Below are positions 17,837-24,898 of a stretch of DNA of 64,000 nt, piece by piece. Below the pieces are notes generated by a model. It searched no databases. It saw only the letters and a list, made by a program, of their open reading frames with translations, and was not told where the DNA came from. The position numbers were made by a program, and so were the translations under genes. Within the stretch, counting starts at the first letter, position 1. Every line of letters begins with the position of its first letter. This stretch comes from Pseudomonas sp. P8_241 (lineage in GTDB: Bacteria; Pseudomonadota; Gammaproteobacteria; Pseudomonadales; Pseudomonadaceae): assembly GCF_034008315.1 (NCBI RefSeq), contig NZ_CP125377.1, positions 2,740,001 to 2,804,000 of the forward strand. The letters run 5' to 3'.

Positions 17837-19114
17837 ATGATAGATATAAAACAGCTGCAGGAAAACTATCAGTCGATGAAATCCAATTTGTCGGCAAGAA
17901 ATATAAGAATCGATTTGGACCGTATTATTTCTCTCTATGAGGACGTTAAATCGCAAAAACGAGAACTTGAGGATATGCAAGGTCAGTTAAATGCTCTTTC
18001 GAAAGGGCCCAGAGATAGCGCCTTAACAGCGGAAATTCCACCGTCCGTCGCGATGAGTGCGATGACATTAAAAGGTGCCATTATAAAGGCTAAGGAGAGG
18101 TTTAATTTACTTGATGCGGAATTTTCATCGTGTATCCGCCTGTTACCAAATTGGACTTCGTCAGATGTGCCAATTGGCCTCAGCGATGAAGACAACTTAA
18201 CTGTCCGAGTAAGTGGGGAAATTCCAAAGTTCTCCTTTCTCAGTAAGGATCATCTTGAATTGGGGCGTAATCTCGACTTGCTTGATTTTGACTCGGGTGC
18301 AAAAGTCGCAGGTTCAAAGTTTTATTTTCTTAAAAATCAAGCAGTGTTCCTCCAGCACGCGCTGAAGAGCTATATTTTCAACAAGGCATTAAAGGCCGGC
18401 TTCACACCTTTGCAGACGCCGGACATATCTTACAATCATATAATGGAAGGCGTAGGGTTTTCTCCCAAGGGGGACGAAAGTAATACATACGAGTTGGGTG
18501 GCTTAGACAAAAGTCTTATCGCTACAGCCGAAATATGTATTGCCGGTATGCACTCTGATGAGGTAATTGATTTTGCTAGACTCCCACTGCTTTATATTGC
18601 CGAAAGCCATTGTTTCAGGCGAGAAGCTGGGGCTTCCGGTAAGTCTAGCAAAGGCCTTTATAGGGTCCATCAATTTGAAAAATTAGAATTATTTGTATTG
18701 TGCCTGCCCGAGGATAGCGCTGAATATCATGAGAAAATTCTTGCATTGCAGGAAGAGATTTATACCGAGCTAGGTATTCCGTATAGAGTCGTACTAAATT
18801 GCACTGGCGACTTGGGGGCGCCGGCGTATAGAAAATATGATATCGAGGCCTGGATGCCGGGTAAAGGCACTGCCGGGGAATATGGTGAAATAACGTCAGC
18901 AAGTAATTGTACTGACTATCAATCGCGGCGCCTTAATATTAAATATAAGGATCCTCTTCTGAAGAAAAATCAGTATGTTCATACTCTCAATGGAACCGCT
19001 TCGGCACTTGGGAGAACGATGATCGCGATTTTGGAAAACTTTCAGAAAGCTGACGGTTCTGTAGAGATTCCTGAACCATTAAGACGTTATTTGGATTTTA
19101 AAGATATTGTCTAA
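17837..19114 (+). CDS. Seryl-tRNA synthetase paralogue (class II aaRS)
   Basis: 425 residues starting MIDIKQLQ, the normal SerRS start; ATG 17822 would add five residues. It has the long antiparallel coiled-coil tRNA-binding arm (about 25-115), the serine-site TAEI (about 231), motif 2 CFRREAGASGKSSKG with FEKLEL (about 256-283), GDLGAPAYRKYDIEAWMPG, and motif 3 LNGTASALGRTMIAILEN (about 381-398). Compared with housekeeping SerRS it has CFRRE for CFRSE and an altered EYGEITSASNC block. AT-rich and placed at the end of a biosynthetic set, it is likely an accessory copy, either a resistant replacement or a seryl-tRNA supplier. The housekeeping serS is not in this window. Confidence 0.85.
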   Translation: MIDIKQLQENYQSMKSNLSARNIRIDLDRIISLYEDVKSQKRELEDMQGQLNALSKGPRDSALTAEIPPSVAMSAMTLKGAIIKAKERFNLLDAEFSSCIRLLPNWTSSDVPIGLSDEDNLTVRVSGEIPKFSFLSKDHLELGRNLDLLDFDSGAKVAGSKFYFLKNQAVFLQHALKSYIFNKALKAGFTPLQTPDISYNHIMEGVGFSPKGDESNTYELGGLDKSLIATAEICIAGMHSDEVIDFARLPLLYIAESHCFRREAGASGKSSKGLYRVHQFEKLELFVLCLPEDSAEYHEKILALQEEIYTELGIPYRVVLNCTGDLGAPAYRKYDIEAWMPGKGTAGEYGEITSASNCTDYQSRRLNIKYKDPLLKKNQYVHTLNGTASALGRTMIAILENFQKADGSVEIPEPLRRYLDFKDIV

Positions 19115-19144
19115 TACCTATCATAAATCTTCGTAGAGCAATTT

Positions 19145-19169
19145 TGCCCATCCTGACTTAAGGTGGGCA
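19145..19169 (+). terminator. Hairpin after the SerRS-like gene
   Basis: TGCCCA(T)CC pairs with GGTGGGCA across an 8-nt loop, 30 bp past the stop. The one-base bulge and lack of a T-run make it a weak intrinsic terminator. It also marks the right edge of the AT-rich island. Confidence 0.45.
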
Positions 19170-19184
19170 TATTGCATTAGTTAT

Positions 19185-19763
19185 CTATTGTTGTTTTTTT
19201 GGCCACGGGCAGTAACAACCCACGGCCAGTGTGTGCGTGGCATTCACCGCGCGGCCTTCGCTCAACGCTTGCAGAATCGGTTCAATAAAGCTGTTGTTCG
19301 AATTGCAGGTCAGGCCTTCGCTGTACGGGCCGAAATACGCCAGTTTGCCGCTGCGATCCCAGATCGCCACGGCCGGGCTGGCGGGGATCTGTTCGGAGCC
19401 TGGCAGGACGGCGATGCTTTTCAGGTTGCTTAAGGTGCTCGGTAACTGCCCGTGGCTGCCCGGCTTTTGTACCGCATAAAACTCCACGCCTTGCGGTGCA
19501 TAGTGCTCTACCAGTTCGCTCAGGTGTTGTTGGTTACCGACGTTGCACGGGCAGGCCGGGTCCCAGAAGTGCACGAGGCGGATGGCGCCGGGGCCGGCGA
19601 GATTGTCGGGCAGGCGCAGCGGGTCGCCGGAGAACACCGCGGTGTGCTCGCTGAACGCTCGCAGGTAGCGCCCCTCAAACCAGTCGTAAGCAGCCCACAG
19701 CACGCCGGCACACACGAGGGCGAGCAGGCTGGCAAGCAGTGTGGCGCGGTAGGGCGAGCGCAT
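19185..19763 (-). CDS. DUF6436-type thioredoxin-fold protein
   Basis: 192 residues from MRSPYRATLL, preceded by GAGGA; the longer frame to 19871 runs into the divergent promoter. One N-terminal membrane anchor (about 6-25) leads into a periplasmic thioredoxin-like fold with IRLVHFWDPACPCNVGNQQHL, where CPC replaces the usual CxxC. Later cysteines include GLTCNSNN and VGCYCPWP. Predicted periplasmic thiol protein of unknown substrate. First normal chromosomal gene right of the island and divergent from the hydrolase. Confidence 0.7.
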   Translation of the reverse strand: MRSPYRATLLASLLALVCAGVLWAAYDWFEGRYLRAFSEHTAVFSGDPLRLPDNLAGPGAIRLVHFWDPACPCNVGNQQHLSELVEHYAPQGVEFYAVQKPGSHGQLPSTLSNLKSIAVLPGSEQIPASPAVAIWDRSGKLAYFGPYSEGLTCNSNNSFIEPILQALSEGRAVNATHTLAVGCYCPWPKKQQ

Positions 19764-19860
19764 GGATTTCAGTCCTCGAAGGTGCGCTAGCTTGCCATGC
19801 TTGCCCCAACAGATGAATATCGCAGGCCTATAAAGTCCGTTTCGCGTTCTGGAATTGCTC

Positions 19861-20808
19861 ATGCCTGCCACTTTCGACTCCGATCATCTGCGTGCCAGCC
19901 TGCGGCCGCTGGCCGACTGGCAGCCGCTGTCGGTAGAAGCGCTGGCTTACCAGCGTTTCTACGGGCTGGATTTTGCGGGGCGTAACGTGCGCAGTGGCCT
20001 TGGGCGTTTCGCGGTCGATGGTTATGAAGTGGTCAGCCAGGTCTGGTGGCCCGAGCGGGCGAAGGCGACGCTGTTTTTGTTCCATGGTTTTTACGATCAC
20101 ACCGGGCTTTACCGGCATGTAATCGAGTGGGCGCTGGATCAGGATTTTGCGGTGATTGCCTGCGACCTGCCGGGACACGGGTTGTCCAGTGGCGAACGGG
20201 CCAGCATCAAGGATTTCACTGAGTATCAGGACACGCTGCAAGGGTTGTTCACCGAAGCACAATCCCTCGATCTGCCGCAGCCGTGGCACCTGTGCGGGCA
20301 AAGCACTGGCGGCGCGATCGTGATCGATCATGTGCTCAATCAGGGCGCCAGCAGCCCGGCCCAGGGCCAGGTCATTCTGCTGTCGCCGTTGGTGAGGCCG
20401 CGGGCCTGGGGCTGGTCGCAACTCAGCTATTACCTGCTCAAGCCTTTCGTCAAAGCCATCGCCCGGCGCTTCAGCGAGAACTCCAACGACCCGGATTTTC
20501 TGCCCTTCCTGCAAGCGGACCCGTTGCAGCCGCTCCGTTTGCCGACTGCCTGGGTCGGTGCGCTGGCGCGCTGGATCAAGCGCATCGAAGCCGCACCGTA
20601 CAGCATGCGGCGACCGCTGATTGTTCAGGGGCAGGCGGACATGACCGTGGACTGGGAGCATAACCTTGAAGTATTGCGGGGCAAGTTCGATCGGCCGCAG
20701 GTGTTGATGTTGCCTGAGGCGCGGCATCACCTGGCGAATGAGACGCTGGCGTTGCGACGGGAGTATTTCGGGTTTTTGACCAAGTGGATCAAGGGGCGGA
20801 ATCTTTAG
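19861..20808 (+). CDS. Alpha/beta hydrolase (monoacylglycerol-lipase / S33 type)
   Basis: 315 residues. Oxyanion motif FHGFYDHTGLYRH, strand-turn CDLPGHGLSSGER, nucleophile serine in CGQSTGGA (about 144), acidic residue near QGQADMTVDW and the histidine in ARHHLANE (about 290) give a complete triad. Cytosolic; no signal. Relatives hydrolyse lysophospholipids or monoacylglycerols. The start at 19861 is chosen over an in-frame codon six bases earlier because all conserved sequence follows it. Confidence 0.85.
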   Translation: MPATFDSDHLRASLRPLADWQPLSVEALAYQRFYGLDFAGRNVRSGLGRFAVDGYEVVSQVWWPERAKATLFLFHGFYDHTGLYRHVIEWALDQDFAVIACDLPGHGLSSGERASIKDFTEYQDTLQGLFTEAQSLDLPQPWHLCGQSTGGAIVIDHVLNQGASSPAQGQVILLSPLVRPRAWGWSQLSYYLLKPFVKAIARRFSENSNDPDFLPFLQADPLQPLRLPTAWVGALARWIKRIEAAPYSMRRPLIVQGQADMTVDWEHNLEVLRGKFDRPQVLMLPEARHHLANETLALRREYFGFLTKWIKGRNL

Positions 20809-20823
20809 CGGCTGTCATGGCCC

Positions 20824-20842
20824 CATCGCGAGCAAGCTCGCT
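20824..20842. repeat. Left half of the REP target occupied by the IS110 element
   Basis: CATCGCGAGCAAGCTCGCT up to the CT core at 20841-20842. The matching right half, CTCCCACAGGGG, resumes at 22008 beyond the element, so the intact REP read AAGCTCG-CT-CCCAC across the insertion point. Confidence 0.9.
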
Positions 20843-20857
20843 TGTATGTTTAGACTT

Positions 20858-21020
20858 GAAGGGGTGGGTGGGACTAAAGCTCGTCATCTGACTCTGACCA
20901 GTACAGACCGTGGGAGACTTCGTCCCACCCCTTCACCTAATGCGCCGATAAGGAATGCATCGGCTCGGACCGACGATAGAAACAAGCCAGCGCAACGGTG
21001 AACCCCGACAAGTCTTTAAA
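20858..21020 (+). ncRNA. Candidate bridge RNA of the IS110 element
   Basis: Within the left end a hairpin is closed by GAAGGGGTGGG (20858-20868) and CCCACCCCTTC (20924-20934). Its loop holds AAGCTCG (20877-20883), identical to the left target half, and GTGGGAG (20910-20916), the reverse complement of CT+CCCAC of the right target half. A second structured part carries ATAGAA (20976-20981), identical to the element's right end, and ACAAG (21008-21012), complementary to CT+TGT of the left end. This is the target-loop/donor-loop organisation described for IS621. The exact ends of the RNA are not known. Confidence 0.7.
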
Positions 21021-21041
21021 CCCTAGCTCGGAGGGTGGGCC

Positions 21042-22004
21042 ATGACAATCCTTGATTCGCAGGTGGTCGTTGGTGTGGATGTGGCGAAGGACGAGATCGT
21101 TGTCTATCGATCCGACCTGCAAAAACCCCTCAAGGTCGCGAACAAGCGAACAAGCCTGAAGCAATGGCTCAAGACGCTGCCAATGAACAGCGCCATCGCG
21201 CTTGAGGCGACCAATATCTATCACCTTGATACAACGGAAATGGCCCATGAAATGGGCCATGACGTTTACGTCATCGATGGCAGTCGCCTCAACAAATACC
21301 GCGACGGCATAGGCATGAGGGCGAAAACAGACGCCCTGGATGCCGAACTGCTGGCGCGTTACTTGAGCCGGGAGTCCGACAGGCTGAGGATCTGGAACCC
21401 GCCACCGAAGGCTTACACGCAGCTCAAAAGCCTGCTTCGTCGCCGGGCCCAACTGGTCCGGGGCTGTGTCGCACTCAAGCAGAGCTGGAAAAACGAGCCC
21501 CTGCTCAAAGAGCAGTTCAACCAGCTTCTGGTCGCCATTGCCCAGTTCGAAAAAACGATTCAGAAAACACTCAAGGAGATTGCCGAGGACGCCGGGATGC
21601 AGGATCAGGTGAAGCGCTGCCAGGCCGTCGAGGGTGTCGGGCTGCTGACGGCCACCGCAGCGGCCACGGCGTTTTTGCGTGGGGAGTTTGCAAACAGCGA
21701 CGAGTACGTCGCCTTCCTCGGCATGGATCCGCGGGTGAGGCAGTCAGGACAAAAGGATCAAAGGCGTCGGCTATCCAAGCGAGGGGACTCTGAGTTTCGG
21801 CGCCTGTTTCACAACAGTGCCATGGCCGCCAGCCGCTCGCCGGTCTGGAAACCGTACTACCAGAGCTACCTGGCCAGAGGCCTAAAAGGTACTCAAGCCT
21901 TGGTTATCCTGGCACGCAAGCTCGCCAGAGTGATGTTCGCGCTGATGAAAAACCAAAGTGAATACACGCCAAATTCTATGCTTGGGGGTTTCCCCCAAAC
22001 ATAG
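21042..22004 (+). CDS. IS110-family transposase/recombinase
   Basis: 320 residues. The N-terminal RuvC-like DEDD domain shows D13 (VGVDVAKD), E55 (ALEATNIY) and D97/D100 (TDALDAELLA). After a coiled-coil region (about 140-185) the C-terminal Tnp domain has AVEGVGLLTATA, FLGMDPRVRQSGQKDQ with the likely catalytic serine S235, and RRLSKRGDSEFRRLF. All key residues are present, so the enzyme should be functional. GGAGG (21030-21034) precedes the ATG. Recombines the circularised element into DNA chosen by the bridge RNA. Confidence 0.95.
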   Translation: MTILDSQVVVGVDVAKDEIVVYRSDLQKPLKVANKRTSLKQWLKTLPMNSAIALEATNIYHLDTTEMAHEMGHDVYVIDGSRLNKYRDGIGMRAKTDALDAELLARYLSRESDRLRIWNPPPKAYTQLKSLLRRRAQLVRGCVALKQSWKNEPLLKEQFNQLLVAIAQFEKTIQKTLKEIAEDAGMQDQVKRCQAVEGVGLLTATAAATAFLRGEFANSDEYVAFLGMDPRVRQSGQKDQRRRLSKRGDSEFRRLFHNSAMAASRSPVWKPYYQSYLARGLKGTQALVILARKLARVMFALMKNQSEYTPNSMLGGFPQT

Positions 22005-22007
22005 AAT
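21973..22007. repeat. 35-bp palindrome forming the IS right end
   Basis: ATTCTATG-c-TTGGGGG-TTT-CCCCCAA-a-CATAGAAT. The arms are perfect except for one C/A pair, and the structure ends exactly at the element boundary while also encoding the last residues and stop of the transposase. It could fold in DNA during excision or terminate the transposase mRNA. Confidence 0.85.
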
Positions 22008-22009
22008 CT

Positions 22010-22335
22010 CCCACAGGGGAGGCGCATAGTATTTTTCCGTCCTGCCACCCGTTCCCTAGAACACAATCGGTCTAAAACCCCCCTTGGCAATCCGGGTGGT
22101 TTTGCTAATCTCAAACCTGTAGGTGAAGACGCAGACTGATGCGCAAAAGGATAGCAAGGAAACGTGGGGCGCGTTCCGAAGGGTACACGGTTAGAAAGAT
22201 CTCCGCGCTGGGATCCAGCCCTTATGCCGTGTGAAGCAGAAGAGCACCATTACAGATACATTACTCTTTTGTGGGAGTCCTGATAAACCTTGTAAGCCGG
22301 AGACCAGCACCGGCCACCTACTTTTCTTCAACTTC
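22010..22335 (+). other. 325-bp non-coding stretch ahead of a strong terminator; possible small RNA
   Basis: After the REP half no convincing gene is seen. A 31-codon frame at 22139-22234 has a poor ribosome site. The part from about 22240 to 22320 has short self-complementary segments (CCGG..CCGG near 22290-22315) and leads directly into a + strand terminator, although the flanking genes do not need one on that strand. I could not match it to tmRNA, RNase P RNA, 6S, 4.5S or RsmX/Y/Z from memory. Confidence 0.35.
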
Positions 22336-22360
22336 AAAGCCCGCCGCGAGCGGGCTTTTT
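22336..22360 (+). terminator. Strong intrinsic terminator on the + strand
   Basis: AAAGCCCGC-CGCGA-GCGGGCTTT followed by further T. The T-run is on the + strand, so it ends a transcript coming from the 22.0-22.3 kb gap. It lies 20 bp past the end of the convergent CAP-domain gene and may serve both. Confidence 0.8.
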
Positions 22361-22379
22361 AATGCCTGGATTTCAGCGC

Positions 22380-23240
22380 TTACGGTGCGCCAAACAGCAT
22401 GGTCCAGTAGACGCCGTTGTCGCTGCGCGAGTCGGCGGCATACGCGGCGCCGACCTGAGTGAACATCGGGTTCATCAGGTTGGCGCAGTGTCCCGGGCTG
22501 GCGAGCCAGCCGGCCATCGCTTTGCTGGGTGAACCCTGGCCGGCGGCAATGTTTTCGCCGATCTGTCGGCCACGGAAACCTGCGGCCCGGGCCCGGTCTG
22601 CCGGCATGTTGCCGTCGGGGTCCTGATGCGCAAAGTAATTGCCGTAGGCCATGGCCTTGCTGTGGCCTTGGGCGGCAGCGCCCAGCGCAGCGCTCCAACT
22701 CAAGGGGCGCGCCGCGGCGAAGCGCTGGCGACCGCAAGTCCGTGGTTTGGCCCGGGCCGCATTGACCTGTGCCAGCAGTGCCTTGCCGGCGCTTCGTGCG
22801 TCGCCGGTTTGGCCATCGAGTACGGGTTTGGCAAGCACCACTTGCCATTCACGCCCGGCACGGGTCACGCCGATGTCGGCGTATTGACTGTCGAGCAACG
22901 CAGCGCAGTGCTCATCCTGAAGCAGATCGAATGCGTCTTCGGCATCCTGCGCGCCGACCACGCGCAGGGAACGCACCGTCACCGCTTGATAACCGGATGC
23001 TTTCAAACGGTCACGCAATCCACCGCCATAACCGATGGGCAATGCGAGTGCGTTCTTGAGTGTCAGGGGCGACAAGCGTTGCGCCGGGCGTCGGTCGCAA
23101 CGCTGTGGGTGGGCGCGATAGTCGTTGATGGCTTCCACAAGTTGCCTTTGCCCATCGGCATGGGCGGGGCTGGCAAAAACGGGGAGCAGGGCAGACAGGC
23201 ACAGCGAAGAAAAGCGCAAGGCAACGACAGATTGGCGCAT
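22380..23240 (-). CDS. CAP-domain (SCP/PR1-like) exported protein
   Basis: 286 residues from MRQSVVALRF, with a signal peptide ending near SPAHA-DG (about 29). The C-terminal half is a CAP domain: LSWSAALGAAAQGHSKAMA, NYFAHQDPDGN, IGENIAAGQGSP and LASPGHCANLMNPMFTQVG, containing the conserved His and Glu residues. The N-terminal half (about 30-150) shows weak similarity to the same fold (LVEAINDYRAHPQRC), suggesting a duplicated arrangement. Secreted or periplasmic; the biochemical role of bacterial CAP proteins is poorly known. Confidence 0.8.
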   Translation of the reverse strand: MRQSVVALRFSSLCLSALLPVFASPAHADGQRQLVEAINDYRAHPQRCDRRPAQRLSPLTLKNALALPIGYGGGLRDRLKASGYQAVTVRSLRVVGAQDAEDAFDLLQDEHCAALLDSQYADIGVTRAGREWQVVLAKPVLDGQTGDARSAGKALLAQVNAARAKPRTCGRQRFAAARPLSWSAALGAAAQGHSKAMAYGNYFAHQDPDGNMPADRARAAGFRGRQIGENIAAGQGSPSKAMAGWLASPGHCANLMNPMFTQVGAAYAADSRSDNGVYWTMLFGAP

Positions 23241-23363
23241 GGGACGGACAACTCGGATGAGATGACGACGATAGAGGGTTTGGGAAAGCGCTGGGTATGA
23301 CTGGCGTCTTGGAACAAGGTTCACGGCGGGCGTGAACCTTTTGATGTGTCCCGGCACTGGCAC

Positions 23364-23463
23364 TGTAGGAGCGAGCCTGCTCGCGATGGACTAAACCGCA
23401 ACGCGTTGAATGAGGAAACACGCGTTATCGTTAGCGTCCATCGCGAGCAGGCTTGCTCCTGCG
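23364..23463. repeat. REP pair (BIME)
   Basis: TGTAGGAGCGAGCCTGCTCG and a facing ATCGCGAGCAGGCTTGCTCC about 60 bp later. An inner GCGTT/AACGC-type repeat also occurs between them. It lies between the CAP gene and the regulator, both on the minus strand. Confidence 0.9.
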
Positions 23464-23476
23464 GTAAAAGGGTGTG

Positions 23477-24100
23477 TTATGGCGGTGTTTCCGTTGGCCG
23501 CACCTTGAAACGGCACACATGCCCGCCACGCACCATGCATTCCGTATGCTCGACCTCACCGCCGCCCAACGCGCCGATCAAGGCCAGGTCCAATTCGCAA
23601 ACCACCGGATGGGCGGCGGCCAGGCGATGGAAGACGCAGTTGTGCGCGACGATCTCCGGGTCGCCCGACGAACGAAAAAACACTTCGGCTTCGTACCCGG
23701 CCTGGTTCATGTGTTGCACGATCCGGGCTTCGTCCACCACCTGCTGTTCACGCTCCAGCGCCAATTTGCGGCCCAGGCTGCGCATCAACGAAGCCAGGGC
23801 TTGGGGTCCGATGATGCCGGCCACTTCGTCGATCAGCACACTTGCCAAGAGCTGATAGTGACGAGGGAATTGTTCCTTGGCATGGTCGGTGAGCCGGTAC
23901 AGCTGCTCCGGGCGACGCCCCGTCGGCCGGGTGTTACCGCGCAACACCAGGCCGTCACGCTCCAGCGCCGCCAAGTGTTGGCGAATTGCCGTGCGCGTGA
24001 CTGCCAGTTGGTCAGCCAGCTCGTCAATGCTCATGCCTGCTGCGTGGTGCAGCAATGCATTGAGCAAGTCCTGCTGTGTTCGGCCCAGTCCTTCCAGCAT
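23477..24100 (-). CDS. SufR-like HTH regulator with C-terminal cysteine cluster
   Basis: 207 residues. The N-terminal winged helix is LLHHAAGMSIDELADQLAVT followed by TAIRQHLAALERDGLV (about 15-60), an ArsR/DeoR-type fold. The C-terminus contains widely spaced cysteines (NCVFH, VVCELDL, HTECMV, HVCRF) of the kind that bind an [Fe-S] cluster in SufR. Probably represses its own operon, including the small exported protein transcribed just upstream (20-bp gap). The signal sensed, iron-sulfur status or redox, is an inference. Confidence 0.7.
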   Translation of the reverse strand: MLEGLGRTQQDLLNALLHHAAGMSIDELADQLAVTRTAIRQHLAALERDGLVLRGNTRPTGRRPEQLYRLTDHAKEQFPRHYQLLASVLIDEVAGIIGPQALASLMRSLGRKLALEREQQVVDEARIVQHMNQAGYEAEVFFRSSGDPEIVAHNCVFHRLAAAHPVVCELDLALIGALGGGEVEHTECMVRGGHVCRFKVRPTETPP

Positions 24101-24120
24101 GGTGTGCCCTCGCGACGATG

Positions 24121-24750
24121 TCAGAACTTGTCGGGGAATTGCTTGACCAGTGCGGCGGTCAACGCGTCGGCCAGCGTCAGGATATGTGTGCGCATCATCG
24201 ACCAGGTCTGCGCTTCACCGGTGTAATCGTGGGCGGCGAATTCATCGATCTGGGCGATGTGGTGACCACCGTGGGCCGACAGCAGATTGACCAGTGTCGC
24301 TTCAGGCAGATTAGGGTTGGCGCCGGCCAGAAACGCCGCAATCGCCTTGGCATTGCCGGTCAACTCAGTGACCGCAGCCTGCTTGCCCTTGGCGTCTTTG
24401 GCCACCGTGGCGTCGCTGTAGTGTTTCACTGCCCCCCAATGACCGGCAAGCAGCTTGAGCAACTGATCGGCAGCGGGTTGGCCGTAAAGCGGCGCGATGC
24501 TGTTGGCGATTTTGGTGGCGTTGTCGACGACCTGGCCCGCTGCCACTTTGGCTTGCTTCTGGTCGGCGGATTGGTTGGCGAGCGCGTAGTTTCGAATCCA
24601 GAAAATATGCTCGACCCAAAGGTCGCGCAATGCCAGGCGCGTGGTGAGCGCCGGGCTGTCGGCCGCGGCGGAAGAGGCGGTAGGTGTTGCGCTCCATACC
24701 GGTTGTGCACAGAAAGCCAACAGGATCAGAGCCAGGATTTTGATATTCAT
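24121..24750 (-). CDS. Exported helical protein of unknown function
   Basis: 209 residues from MNIKILALIL; signal peptide cleaved near VWSA-TP (about 20). The mature part is Ala-rich and helical with LRDLWVEHIFWIRNYALAN, a stretch rich in aromatic residues, followed by repeated Lys/Ala helices and AHGGHHIAQIDEFAAHDY with several histidines, which could bind metal. First gene of a two-gene unit with the SufR-like regulator. Not recognised as a characterised family. Confidence 0.65.
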   Translation of the reverse strand: MNIKILALILLAFCAQPVWSATPTASSAAADSPALTTRLALRDLWVEHIFWIRNYALANQSADQKQAKVAAGQVVDNATKIANSIAPLYGQPAADQLLKLLAGHWGAVKHYSDATVAKDAKGKQAAVTELTGNAKAIAAFLAGANPNLPEATLVNLLSAHGGHHIAQIDEFAAHDYTGEAQTWSMMRTHILTLADALTAALVKQFPDKF

Positions 24751-24898
24751 GACGGCACCCTCAGAGAGTGGGAACATTCGACAATATCAATATAGGCATA
24801 AAAATATGATTTTATTGGGTCGTACCGAACTGCCGGATCAGCGGTCGGTTCGCCCCGGTGTTCGCAAGCCACACCGGGGACGGTGGTTCATCCGTTGA

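Larger units (their letters stand above)
20843..22007 (+). mobile_element. Complete IS110-family insertion sequence inserted in a REP
   Basis: 1165 bp bounded by CT on both sides (20841-20842 and 22008-22009), as expected for the 2-bp core of IS110 recombination. The left end is long (199 bp) and non-coding; the right end is only 3 bp beyond the transposase stop, which is the IS110-group (IS621-like) rather than IS1111-group layout. There are no long terminal inverted repeats. REP-targeting IS110 elements are known in Pseudomonas putida (ISPpu9/ISPpu10), and this looks like a relative. It appears intact and possibly active. Confidence 0.9.

Noticed and set aside
22139..22234. 31-codon frame MRKRIARKRG... 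in the gap after the IS.
   Set aside because: Weak, distant ribosome site and no recognisable feature; kept only as part of the non-coding description.
22270..22322. Segment GTGGGAGTCC..GCCGGAGACC..CCGGCCACC looked briefly like a tRNA or tmRNA end.
   Set aside because: No cloverleaf with a T-loop GTTCGAATC-type sequence, no acceptor stem pairing and no CCA; no known structural RNA sequence matched.
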